DNA from: Clostridiales bacterium
GTDB taxonomy: Bacteria > Bacillota > Clostridia > Saccharofermentanales > Saccharofermentanaceae
NCBI GenBank assembly: GCA_017427465.1
Contig: JAFRST010000062.1
Span: 64,703 to 128,702 of the forward strand
Reading direction: 5' to 3'
Length of the DNA stretch: 64,000 nucleotides
A model generated the notes under the pieces. The model did not search any database, had not been told where the DNA came from, and saw only the letters and a list, made by a program, of their open reading frames with translations. Below, in pieces: positions 42,969 through 51,485 of the stretch (position 1 is its first letter; every line of letters starts with the position of its first letter). A program made the position numbers and the translations under genes.

Positions 42969-44180
42969 TTATTTGTCCGCTATTCCGGCAATGTCATCGT
43001 ACTCGGGCTTTGCCTTCGTCACGCCAAAGCCTTCAGATACCTTGACCGATACTTCGCCGAACTTGGTCATGACCTTCTCTTCGCGTCTTGAGAGTCTGAA
43101 TCTATCCATCGCGGTATACCTGATCCCGATCGTTGTTGTGTGCTCGAAAATAAGCTTTGCGAACTTCTCTTTGTCCTCAGGTTTTACGATGCATGTGATA
43201 AGAATGCCGGGACGGTTCTTCTTCATGTAAACTGGTGTCGTAAAAACATCCAGCGCACCGCTGCTTAAGAGAACGCCTGTCGCATAACCGATCTCTTCGC
43301 CGGTCATGTCATCGACATTGCAGCTCATCTCGATAACTTTATCGTCATCTTCACTCTTCTCTTCACCAATGAAAGTCCTGAGCATGTTAGCCTTCTCAAA
43401 ATCTTTCCTGCCCATTCCGTAGCCGGTCTTATTAATTGCCATGACAGATCTTGTTCCAAAAGTATCTGCGAAGTGCTTTAAGAGCGCTGCGCCTGTAGGT
43501 GTAAGGAGCTCACCTTCAACATCGCCGCTGTATGTGGGAATGCCTTCGATAATGCTTGCAGTTGCAGGCGCGGGAACAGGTAATATTCCGTGCGCGCACT
43601 TTACCTGGCCGAAGCCTGTGGCAAGAGGAGATACAACGATCTTATCGGGAGAGATCTTTTCGAGAAGAACGCATACGCCGACTATATCAGCAACCGCATC
43701 CATCGTTCCAACTTCGTGGAAATGAATATCCGTAACGGGCTTGCCGTGAGCCTTGCTCTCTGCTTCAGCGATAAGGCCGTAAACCGCGAGCGCATCTGCC
43801 TTAACCTTATCTGATACGTTAAGGCCGCCTATGATGTTCCCGATATCACTCATGTGAGTGTGGTGATGGTGATGTTCGTGATGCTCATGTCCGTGTTCAT
43901 GAGCATGTGCGTGTTCCCCGTGAACATGCTCGTGATGGTGTTCTTCATGGTGATGCTCATGCATGTGTTCATCCTCTTCCACACCTGATACAACAACATG
44001 TGCGTGAGTGCCTTCGATGCCGCACTTGACGCTCTTTTCGAACTTATAAGTAACATCGGGGATTCCCAATGAATTAAGCTTGTCCTCACAAGCCTTCACA
44101 TCGCCTGTAAGCTCAGCCAAAGATGCCAGGAGCATATCTCCTGCAGCGCCCATATTGCATTCGATATAAAGAGTCTTCAT
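42969..44180 (-). CDS. larC: Nickel-pincer cofactor cyclometallase
   Basis: Encodes 403 residues, a full-length LarC in one frame (some lactobacilli need a frameshift). The N-terminus is LYIECNMGAAGDMLLASL. A His-rich run of about 40 residues (about 74-113) is likely the nickel reservoir. LarC inserts nickel into the pincer nucleotide with CTP. It lies 4 nt after larB. Confidence 0.93.
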   Translation of the reverse strand: MKTLYIECNMGAAGDMLLASLAELTGDVKACEDKLNSLGIPDVTYKFEKSVKCGIEGTHAHVVVSGVEEDEHMHEHHHEEHHHEHVHGEHAHAHEHGHEHHEHHHHHTHMSDIGNIIGGLNVSDKVKADALAVYGLIAEAESKAHGKPVTDIHFHEVGTMDAVADIVGVCVLLEKISPDKIVVSPLATGFGQVKCAHGILPVPAPATASIIEGIPTYSGDVEGELLTPTGAALLKHFADTFGTRSVMAINKTGYGMGRKDFEKANMLRTFIGEEKSEDDDKVIEMSCNVDDMTGEEIGYATGVLLSSGALDVFTTPVYMKKNRPGILITCIVKPEDKEKFAKLIFEHTTTIGIRYTAMDRFRLSRREEKVMTKFGEVSVKVSEGFGVTKAKPEYDDIAGIADK

Positions 44181-44184
44181 GGAT

Positions 44185-44925
44185 TTAACCTCCGATGTGG
44201 TTGATCATGCTGGCAGAGTATCCTGCGCCGAATCCGTTGTCGATATTAACGACCGTAACGCCGCTCGCGCACGAATTGAGCATGCTTAAAAGTGCCGACA
44301 GGCCTTCGAAAGATGCGCCGTATCCGACGCTAGTCGGAACAGCTATAACGGGACAGTCGACAAGACCTCCGATAACGCTTGCAAGGGCTCCTTCCATGCC
44401 TGCGACTGCGACGATAACACTTGCGCTCATGAGCTTTTCCTTATGTGCAAGGAGCCTGTGAAGGCCTGCCACGCCGACGTCGTAAACACGCTCGACCTTA
44501 TTGCCCAGAAGCTCAGCGGTAACTGCAGCTTCCTCAGCAACCGGAAGATCTGATGTGCCGCCTGTGGCAACTACTATAGTGCCGTTGGCAGAAGGCTCGG
44601 GAATAACGCCTGCGACGCCTATCCTGGCGACATCGTAATACTTGACGGGAATCGTAAGAGCTGACGCCTTCTCTGCCGATAATCTCGTGATAAGGACTGT
44701 CTTCTGTCCTGCATCAAGGAGGCTCTTCGTAATGGCATCTATCTGCTCAGGAGTCTTTCCTTCGCCGTAGATTACTTCCGGAACGCCCTGTCTTAAGCCT
44801 CTGTGAAGATCAGGCTTGGCAAAGCCAAGATCAACAAAGGGCTTCATCCTAAGCTGAAGCTCAGCCTCTTCAGGTGTCATCTCACCTTTTGCAACTTTAT
44901 CCAAGATGTCTCTGGCATCACTCAT
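44185..44925 (-). CDS. larB: Nicotinate adenine dinucleotide carboxylase/hydrolase
   Basis: Encodes 246 residues resembling Pur[33 protein letters not shown] and [10 protein letters not shown] are visible family segments. LarB carboxylates and hydrolyses NaAD in the first step of pincer cofactor synthesis. It overlaps larE by 4 bp. Confidence 0.93.
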   Translation of the reverse strand: MSDARDILDKVAKGEMTPEEAELQLRMKPFVDLGFAKPDLHRGLRQGVPEVIYGEGKTPEQIDAITKSLLDAGQKTVLITRLSAEKASALTIPVKYYDVARIGVAGVIPEPSANGTIVVATGGTSDLPVAEEAAVTAELLGNKVERVYDVGVAGLHRLLAHKEKLMSASVIVAVAGMEGALASVIGGLVDCPVIAVPTSVGYGASFEGLSALLSMLNSCASGVTVVNIDNGFGAGYSASMINHIGG

Positions 44926-45740
44926 TTAAGGACCTCGTTCATGCTGCCGGTGCGGTAACCAATAAGATCTAATGTCACATATTTGAAGCCCAGGCGCTTC
45001 AGTTCAGCCGTTATTTTTTCGCGCACGGGGTCTGAAGCCAGCGAGGAAATATCCGGTGCGCCGACTTCGATCCTTGCTATGTCGCCATGAACTCTTACGC
45101 GGATGCCTCTATAACCCATGTCTCTTATGAACTTCTCGGCATTGGCGACGCGGATCAGACCTTCGGTCGTTATCTTCTCGCCATACGCAAATCTTGATGC
45201 CAGGCATGCGGCAGCGGGTTTGTCCCATGTCGGAAGTCCGGCCTCTTTGGAAAGCATGCGGATATCGTTTTTGGTAAGCCCTGATTCTTTAAGGGGACTT
45301 ACTATTCCAAGCTCTTTCATTGCGCGCATACCGGGCCTGTAATCGCCTGTATCATCGACGTTGCTGCCGTCGGCAACTTCAGTGATCCCGTATTCTGCGG
45401 CAACCTTTTTGATCGCGTCGAAATCCATTTTCTTGCAGTAGTAGCATCTGTCGGGCGGGTTGTTTTCGAACTGTTCAGAATCGAAAACATCACACTCGAT
45501 AACTGCCTGCTTTACGCCGATACTCTTGCAGAATTCCACTGTCCATTCGAAATCTTCGTTGATCAGGACCTGCGACCTTATCGTGACTGCAAGAACGTTG
45601 TCGCCAAGAACTTCGTGTGCCTTGTATACGAGGTATGTCGAATCTACGCCGCCAGAAAAAGCGACCGCCAGTTTCCCGGCGGCCTTGATGCGCTCGATCA
45701 GAGCGTTTTCTTTGTTTCTGATGTCAGATGTTATTTCCAT
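44922..45740 (-). CDS. larE: Pincer cofactor sulfur transferase
   Basis: Encodes 272 residues with the PP-loop [23 protein letters not shown] and [11 protein letters not shown] hold cysteines; the latter segment contains the family's conserved Cys, which supplies or helps bind sulfur. LarE adds sulfur to the pyridinium dicarboxylate. No larA is in the window. The gene follows the small membrane genes by 3 nt. Confidence 0.93.
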   Translation of the reverse strand: MEITSDIRNKENALIERIKAAGKLAVAFSGGVDSTYLVYKAHEVLGDNVLAVTIRSQVLINEDFEWTVEFCKSIGVKQAVIECDVFDSEQFENNPPDRCYYCKKMDFDAIKKVAAEYGITEVADGSNVDDTGDYRPGMRAMKELGIVSPLKESGLTKNDIRMLSKEAGLPTWDKPAAACLASRFAYGEKITTEGLIRVANAEKFIRDMGYRGIRVRVHGDIARIEVGAPDISSLASDPVREKITAELKRLGFKYVTLDLIGYRTGSMNEVLK

Positions 45741-45743
45741 GTT

Positions 45744-46046
45744 TTACTTGGCGAGCATTGCCTTGATCTTGCCCTCGGGATCCTTAACGAGAAGGATAAC
45801 GAACCAGATAACGAGGCCCAGAGCTACTACGGACAAGCCGAGATAAGCGTCATTGATCATGTCGGCAGGAGCCTGCTCGAAAAACTCTGCACCCAGTTCG
45901 ATATACTCAACAACGGAATCAACGAGCCACATAAGGCTTGCACCCCAGTACATGAGAGCCAGTGTGCCGAGCTTTCTGTCAGTCTTGGAGTTATACCAGA
46001 AGATCGATGTGATAACAGCTGCGAAAACAGTAATAAGTAATGTCAT
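45744..46046 (-). CDS. Small membrane protein of the lar operon, second
   Basis: Encodes 100 residues with three membrane helices (about 2-16, 26-48, 66-88). The start at 46046 is chosen over an upstream ATG because GGGGAATTC lies just ahead. It is 3 nt upstream of larE and 13 nt downstream of the next membrane gene. No known family. Context suggests a role linked to nickel or Lar substrate handling. Confidence 0.78.
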   Translation of the reverse strand: MTLLITVFAAVITSIFWYNSKTDRKLGTLALMYWGASLMWLVDSVVEYIELGAEFFEQAPADMINDAYLGLSVVALGLVIWFVILLVKDPEGKIKAMLAK

Positions 46047-46059
46047 ATGAGAATTCCCC

Positions 46060-46419
46060 TTATGCCTTTGCTTTAGCTGTTTTAGGCTCTTTCTTCCTAG
46101 ATACAGCCTGTGCAACCAATACCATAACGACCCATGCCAACGTTACAAGAACAGCCATGGCGACTCCGCTTGTAAACATCTCATGGAGCATCTCCTGAGC
46201 GTCAGCAACATTGGAAGCTGCAGTAAGGAAAGGGAACCACGGTGTAACTTCGCCGTGCCATACGTGCTCAAAAGCAAGGAGTGCGGAACCGCCCCAGAGC
46301 ATGGTATTGAGCCATCCCATCTTCTTGATGAAGATGTTGTCAGAACCCTTCTTGTCTGCAGCTTTCTTGATTACTGTAGTAACGATCGCTTCTGTTGTGG
46401 GTACTAAAAAACATGCCAT
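46060..46419 (-). CDS. Small membrane protein of the lar operon, first
   Basis: Encodes 119 residues starting MACFLVPTTEAIVTTVIKK. Membrane helices lie at about 38-52 and 83-105; FEHVWHGE and a third His in the loop could bind metal. The C-terminus is Lys/Ala-rich. It is the first gene after the DtxR gene, with an 87-nt gap that can hold a promoter. No named family recognised. Confidence 0.78.
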   Translation of the reverse strand: MACFLVPTTEAIVTTVIKKAADKKGSDNIFIKKMGWLNTMLWGGSALLAFEHVWHGEVTPWFPFLTAASNVADAQEMLHEMFTSGVAMAVLVTLAWVVMVLVAQAVSRKKEPKTAKAKA

Positions 46420-46506
46420 AGGTGTTCTCTCCTTCTCTATTATGAATTCAATAAAATCATTCTATCAGAGCAAAATGACAGGTATATATCAGTTAGGTTT
46501 AGAAAA

Positions 46507-46911
46507 TTACTTCTTTTTTGTCTTATTCGCCTTGCTGAATTTATCGATGTGATTGCAGATAGCATCGAAAGTCTCATCGCTGATATCGTGTTCGATCTTG
46601 CATGCGTCATCCTCTGCGACCTGTGGATCGACACCTAAGGCAGTAAAGAAATCAGTAAGCTTCTTGTGGCGGGTATAGATCTTGTCTGCGATCTCCATGC
46701 CTTTTTCTGTCAGCGTGATAAAGCCGGAGCGGTTCATCTCGATATAGTTCTCTTCGCGCAGGCGCTTCATGGCATTGCTTACGGAAGGCTTTGTAACACC
46801 GAGGTGTTCTGCAATATCGACAGAGCGGATGTAACCGTTCTTTTCCTTAAGGACGATCATTGATTCAAGATAATCTTCAGCGGATTTGCCGACGTCATTA
46901 CCGTTTCTCAT
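46507..46911 (-). CDS. DtxR/MntR-family metal-dependent repressor
   Basis: Encodes 134 residues. The winged helix has VDIAEHLGVTKPSVSNAMKRL and the dimer part has the usual DACKIEHDIS metal-site motif (Glu/His). It senses Mn, Fe or possibly Ni. It is next to the lar operon and may regulate it. The length is that of MntR-type proteins without an SH3 domain. Confidence 0.92.
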   Translation of the reverse strand: MRNGNDVGKSAEDYLESMIVLKEKNGYIRSVDIAEHLGVTKPSVSNAMKRLREENYIEMNRSGFITLTEKGMEIADKIYTRHKKLTDFFTALGVDPQVAEDDACKIEHDISDETFDAICNHIDKFSKANKTKKK

Positions 46912-46942
46912 ACTGTCACCTCGTGCTTATAATCATGTACTC

Positions 46943-46974
46943 TTGTTAATTCTGACAAACTCGAATTAACACAA
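46943..46974. promoter_or_regulatory. Palindrome upstream of dtxR-type gene
   Basis: TGTTAATTC (46944-46952) and GAATTAACA (46963-46971) form a 9-bp inverted repeat with a 10-nt centre. It lies 30-60 bp before the DtxR-type gene and may be its own operator. Confidence 0.45.
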
Positions 46975-47100
46975 AGTAATTCTATCACATATTATTAAAG
47001 ATTTGCTTAATAAAAGAAGGTTGTGTGACATGATGGTCCCGCCGGTCTGGTATCATAGATATGGTGATGACGTCATTTTCGCAAAGGCAGAAGAGGACCT

Positions 47101-47937
47101 ATGGAACACATTGATAACAAGGTAATGGACGAAGAGCGCGCCTTATACGGCAGCTCAGGCATATTGGTCACGAATTGCCGTTTTGACGGCCCGGCTGACG
47201 GCGAGAGCGCCCTTAAGGAGTGCTCTGACGTAACGGTCGAAGACTCGTATTTTAATCTCAGATACCCCCTCTGGCATGTGCACGGCCTTACCGTCGAATC
47301 TTCAGAGATGACTGACAAATGCCGCGCCGCATTGTGGTATTCGGATAACATCAGGATCAGGAATTCCCGGCTTCACGGGATAAAGGCACTGAGGGAATGC
47401 CGCGATGCGCTTATTGAATCATCAGACATCATCTCGCCTGAATTCGGGTGGTCCGTTACCAATCTGATCTTAAGGGATGTCACCTGCGAATCAGAGTATT
47501 TCCTCATGAGGTCTTCCAAGGTCGTTCTTGAGAACGTATCCCTTACCGGAAAGTATTCCTTCCAGTATGTAACGGATTGTGAGGTAAAAGATTCCAAATT
47601 AAATACAAAGGATGCTTTCTGGCACGCCAGAAATGTCACCGTCAGGGATTCTGTCGTAAATGGTGAATACTTAGGGTGGTACTCCGAGAATCTCACGTTT
47701 ATCAACTGCACGATAAAAGGAACACAGCCTCTTTGCTACTGCAAGAACTTAAAGCTCATAAACTGCAGGATGGAAGGGTGTGACCTGGCTTTCGAGAGGT
47801 CCGACGTGGAAGCTGACATAACAACGCCTGTGATAAGCATCAAGAATCCGCTGTCGGGACGCATAACAGTGCCTTCGGCAGGCAAGATCATAAGGGATAT
47901 CCCTCAGGCTCTTGGCGAAGTGATCGTCAGGGATTAA
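47101..47937 (+). CDS. DUF3737 beta-helix protein
   Basis: Encodes 278 residues of short repeats (about 20 residues each) such as VTVEDSYFNLRYPLW and LTFINCTIKGTQPL, which form a right-handed beta helix. This is the DUF3737 family. No signal peptide. Role unknown. A TG-TATCAT -10 box lies at 47051-47056. Its stop overlaps the end of the convergent mscS gene by 4 bp. Confidence 0.88.
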   Translation: MEHIDNKVMDEERALYGSSGILVTNCRFDGPADGESALKECSDVTVEDSYFNLRYPLWHVHGLTVESSEMTDKCRAALWYSDNIRIRNSRLHGIKALRECRDALIESSDIISPEFGWSVTNLILRDVTCESEYFLMRSSKVVLENVSLTGKYSFQYVTDCEVKDSKLNTKDAFWHARNVTVRDSVVNGEYLGWYSENLTFINCTIKGTQPLCYCKNLKLINCRMEGCDLAFERSDVEADITTPVISIKNPLSGRITVPSAGKIIRDIPQALGEVIVRD

Positions 47938-48791
47938 CCTTTGTCCTTCATGACAACATTTACGTAGTTAAACGGGATCTCGATTCCTGCTTCTGCGAAT
48001 GCATCGTTGACGCGCGTATTGATATCGCTCTTAGCTGCAAGACCTGAGGTGCTCTGCTTATAGTAAATGATCATCGAGAGCACGAGGCTGCTGTCGGCAA
48101 ATGATTCAAAGAATACCGGACCATAATCGTCGTCTTTACCTGCCGGAACGGTTAATTCGGATGCAATGACCACATTCCTGATCACTTCAGAAGCTTTTTC
48201 AATATCGGTTCCGTAAGCGACATAAAAAGACATCTTGGTTGACTTGAGCTTCTTAAAGCTCGTATCTTTGATTATAAGAGCATTTATCTTACTGTTCGGA
48301 ACAACGATATCCACTGTGCCCAGACCCTTAAGGACAACGTGCCTTGACGTAATATCCGCAACAACACCGGCTGTACCGTTCTCCAGTTCGATCCAGTCAC
48401 CGATCTCAAACGGTTTGTTAAGCGCGATCGCGATACCGCTGAAGAAGTCCCCCAGTACAGGCTGTGCCGCAAGACCAAAAACAGCACCGGCAATAGCGGT
48501 TCCCTGGAAAAGGACCTTGCCGATATCGGTGGTAGCAGAAGAGCTTACAAGGACCCAGATAGCGGCAATGAGGATGATCGCCGTCCTGATTATGTTCTGG
48601 GTAAAGTGTATCGTGAGATTATTCTTCTCCTTAAGCTTTCTCTTGACGAATCTGTTGTAGATCAAGAGAACTATGGTCGTGACTACGAACGCGATCAGGG
48701 TATAGATCAGTAGTTCAACGATACGTCCCAGTCTGGTCGAAGTATCGAATAGTGATTTTATGTCGATATCAGGAAAAGATAATCCTACCAT
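47934..48791 (-). CDS. MscS-type mechanosensitive channel
   Basis: Encodes 285 residues. Three membrane helices (about 20-45, 65-84, 92-130) are followed by the beta domain and the mixed C-terminal domain. Pore helix motif FQGTAIAGAVFGLAAQPVLG and PFEIGDWIEL are typical. It releases osmolytes on hypo-osmotic shock. It is 15 nt after the membrane glycosyltransferase gene. Confidence 0.92.
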   Translation of the reverse strand: MVGLSFPDIDIKSLFDTSTRLGRIVELLIYTLIAFVVTTIVLLIYNRFVKRKLKEKNNLTIHFTQNIIRTAIILIAAIWVLVSSSATTDIGKVLFQGTAIAGAVFGLAAQPVLGDFFSGIAIALNKPFEIGDWIELENGTAGVVADITSRHVVLKGLGTVDIVVPNSKINALIIKDTSFKKLKSTKMSFYVAYGTDIEKASEVIRNVVIASELTVPAGKDDDYGPVFFESFADSSLVLSMIIYYKQSTSGLAAKSDINTRVNDAFAEAGIEIPFNYVNVVMKDKG

Positions 48792-48806
48792 GTCATGACC
48801 CCTTGC

Positions 48807-50372
48807 TTAACTGATTTTATGGTATAGAGTATACGCCTCGTTGGCAAACTCTGCCTCATAATTCTCGTTTATGGCATCGAAAACCTCATCCGAAAGAGGC
48901 TTTTCTTCATTAGTCGTTACGATCCAATCAGAGCCGTTATTCCTTATCCATGCTGCGATCTCAGACTCGAGCTCAGGCATAAGCTCCAGATAGTTCAAAT
49001 GCCAGTCCATGTATTTGTAAGAAGGCATTATGCCCGTTACGCCATACCATCTGGACCAGTATTCATCGCCGAAACAGTATACCGAGTCCTTCCCGGATTC
49101 GGGTATGTGCGAAGCAATCTCAAGGGCATCAGCATTTGACTCGCCCGTGAAGATATTGTCCTCTGCCCCGGGCATCGACTTGATCCAGTCAGGCACATCA
49201 GCCATAGTCTTGCCGGAAGATAAGAGCGAATGCGAGTAGAACGTGAACACGCCCTTTGCGGTGCTCCTTACGAACTGCACCGAGTTAAGCAGGAATACCA
49301 GGATCATGCATACGATGAACACATTATTCCTGCGCGCATTCTTGAAATTGATACTGTTCTTATATGCGATCGCCATGCCCATGACAACGTGAGGTATCAG
49401 GAGCGTGAAATAATGCATATATGCGTTGCCCATCGTGACCGCAAGGAGCAGAAGTAATGCCGAGCTTACAGAAAGCAGCTTCATGTACCATTTCGTGCGG
49501 TAGACAAAGCATGCTATGACAGGCACTAACAATAGCAGGAGGAAGAGCTTAAACGTCGTAAACACATTTACGAATTTTTCCGCCATGCTGATCTCGGATG
49601 AATAAGTAACGCCAAAGACGAATACCTGTGAGAGCATCTCGCCGAGCATGTTATTGGCTGCGAAAAAGATTACCGGGATACCGCATGCTGCTACGAATCC
49701 TCCTGCGAGCGCAGCAAGATTAACAAGAGCGTTTTTGATCTCTTTTTTGCTCAGCAAAAATATAAAAACAGTGAGCAATACTGCGCCTATCGTTGCGGCA
49801 TTCGTGATCCTTATAAAGCAGATATATCCGACCGCAAAGCCGTTATAAAGCGAGAACCAAACGGGATGCTTGTAATTCTTTGTGTCTTCGGAATCCTTGA
49901 AATACTTAAGGCAGAAATAAACGCTCAAAAGTATCGTCGGAAGACAGAATTCTTCGGTAAGATTGCCGCCCTCAAAAGTGACTGCCGCGATGAGGAACAT
50001 GGGCAGGAAGCATAAGATCCTGTGAAGCCAGAAAAGCTTTCTCGAGAACATATCGGACATCTTGGAAACTATGTAAAGGCATGCCGATAAATTGATGCAC
50101 TGTATGATGAATGCACCTGTACGGCCGATGCAGATCTTCTGTCCGATGAACTCAAGGAAGAACAGATACGGGCCCTTCATGTCGAAGAAATCCCTGTACG
50201 GCAGAAGGCCTTTGCCCATGCCCTGTCCGACGATGATGAAGAACGCGGAATCGGTTCCCCACCTGCCGCTTAAAAGCGGAGTCGTCGTCGTCGAATAGAC
50301 CGCAGCAAATAACGTTGCGAGCACAAGACATATCAGATAAAGCTTTATGTTTTTAGCAGCTTTGGATCGCAA
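48807..50372 (-). CDS. Membrane glycosyltransferase, GT39-like
   Basis: Encodes 521 residues with about 11 membrane helices and a C-terminal soluble part. The acidic motif WGTDSAFF and YRDFFDMKGPYLFF in the first loop suggest a GT-C transferase using a lipid-linked sugar. The start is TTG at 50372, with AAGGAG eight nt upstream; no ATG fits. It is 17 nt after the anchored propeller gene, in one operon with it. Confidence 0.75.
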   Translation of the reverse strand: MRSKAAKNIKLYLICLVLATLFAAVYSTTTTPLLSGRWGTDSAFFIIVGQGMGKGLLPYRDFFDMKGPYLFFLEFIGQKICIGRTGAFIIQCINLSACLYIVSKMSDMFSRKLFWLHRILCFLPMFLIAAVTFEGGNLTEEFCLPTILLSVYFCLKYFKDSEDTKNYKHPVWFSLYNGFAVGYICFIRITNAATIGAVLLTVFIFLLSKKEIKNALVNLAALAGGFVAACGIPVIFFAANNMLGEMLSQVFVFGVTYSSEISMAEKFVNVFTTFKLFLLLLLVPVIACFVYRTKWYMKLLSVSSALLLLLAVTMGNAYMHYFTLLIPHVVMGMAIAYKNSINFKNARRNNVFIVCMILVFLLNSVQFVRSTAKGVFTFYSHSLLSSGKTMADVPDWIKSMPGAEDNIFTGESNADALEIASHIPESGKDSVYCFGDEYWSRWYGVTGIMPSYKYMDWHLNYLELMPELESEIAAWIRNNGSDWIVTTNEEKPLSDEVFDAINENYEAEFANEAYTLYHKIS

Positions 50373-50389
50373 TTTTCCGCTCCTTGGAA

Positions 50390-51448
50390 TCAGATGAGTT
50401 TATCGACATCGGTAGCGTAGCATGTTCTGCCGCCTGTGAAGTTGCCGAAAATATATTTAGCCGACGCTGATTCGCACATGATAAGGAGCTTGCCGTCCTT
50501 AAAGATGATCTCCTCTGCCATCGGCGGGGCATCGAATGAGGATACCAAGGTGGAAGAATCGAGCGCATATACAGGTAAAAGAATATCCGGTTCAGCCACA
50601 CCCGAATGTATAAACCCTACAAAACCCACAGATTCACTGCCGGAAACATCATAGCAGCAGATCGTGGACTTTGCTGTACCGTAGGACTGGGATACCCAGA
50701 TCTTGCCGTCATGAACGGCTATGCCCTGCACAAGGCCCGGGAGAGAATATATCTCAGTAGGATTGCGCTCGACACCGCAGACGGAAGTATCACTGTCACC
50801 CAGAGGATATGCGACTGCAAATGCATGGTTCTCATCACCCGCGGGAGTCGTGATCCAATGCGATTTGTCAGTTACATAATTCGGCACTCTGTAGAATTCC
50901 GCAACGATCAAGCGGTCTTCCGTAAAGGTCAGGCAGGCGACGTTGACATGTCCGCCCGGGTAATTTGTTTGGAACTTATCTATCATCCTGACTGTCTCGC
51001 CGTTGCCTGCAGACAGAACATCTTCCAGGTTATAGATGTAGATGCTCGAATCCTCGTCACCTGCAACAAAAAGATAATCATCGTGTACCGCAAGACCGCC
51101 TGCATGAGGAGAAAGACCATTGCCCAGGCCGTCACCTAAGATGACATAGCCCTCTGTCTTTCCCGTTCTGCTGTTGACCTTGTAAACACGCGAAGGTGTG
51201 CCGTCCTTCTGGTAACCTCCGACAAGGTAGACATCCCTGCCGTCAACATATTCGAGGCCCTGGGGGATCATGTTCTGGGAAAGTCCCGGGATGGTAAAAG
51301 CCTTCTCGGATGCCTTGTAATAAGCACTTACCGGGAGTCTGAAATAGAGCCTTGCGCCTACCACCACAAGAACAGCCAGGACCACTATAACGATCAGCAA
51401 TCCCTTGAGGAACTTCTTTAACTTTGAACGTGATTTGTAATTACCCAT
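50390..51448 (-). CDS. Membrane-anchored propeller-like protein
   Basis: Encodes 352 residues. A Lys/Arg-rich start and one helix (about 14-36) anchor it, leaving the rest outside. That part has repeated blades such as IPQGLEYVDGRDVYLVGG, SPHAGGLAVHDDYLFVAG and VQGIAVHDGKIWVSQSYG, like YncE/WD40 propellers. The role may be binding of surface sugars or proteins. GGAG precedes the ATG. Confidence 0.8.
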   Translation of the reverse strand: MGNYKSRSKLKKFLKGLLIVIVVLAVLVVVGARLYFRLPVSAYYKASEKAFTIPGLSQNMIPQGLEYVDGRDVYLVGGYQKDGTPSRVYKVNSRTGKTEGYVILGDGLGNGLSPHAGGLAVHDDYLFVAGDEDSSIYIYNLEDVLSAGNGETVRMIDKFQTNYPGGHVNVACLTFTEDRLIVAEFYRVPNYVTDKSHWITTPAGDENHAFAVAYPLGDSDTSVCGVERNPTEIYSLPGLVQGIAVHDGKIWVSQSYGTAKSTICCYDVSGSESVGFVGFIHSGVAEPDILLPVYALDSSTLVSSFDAPPMAEEIIFKDGKLLIMCESASAKYIFGNFTGGRTCYATDVDKLI

Positions 51449-51485
51449 GATTTGTTCTCCTTGGTGTTTTCGAGAGGTCCCGGTA

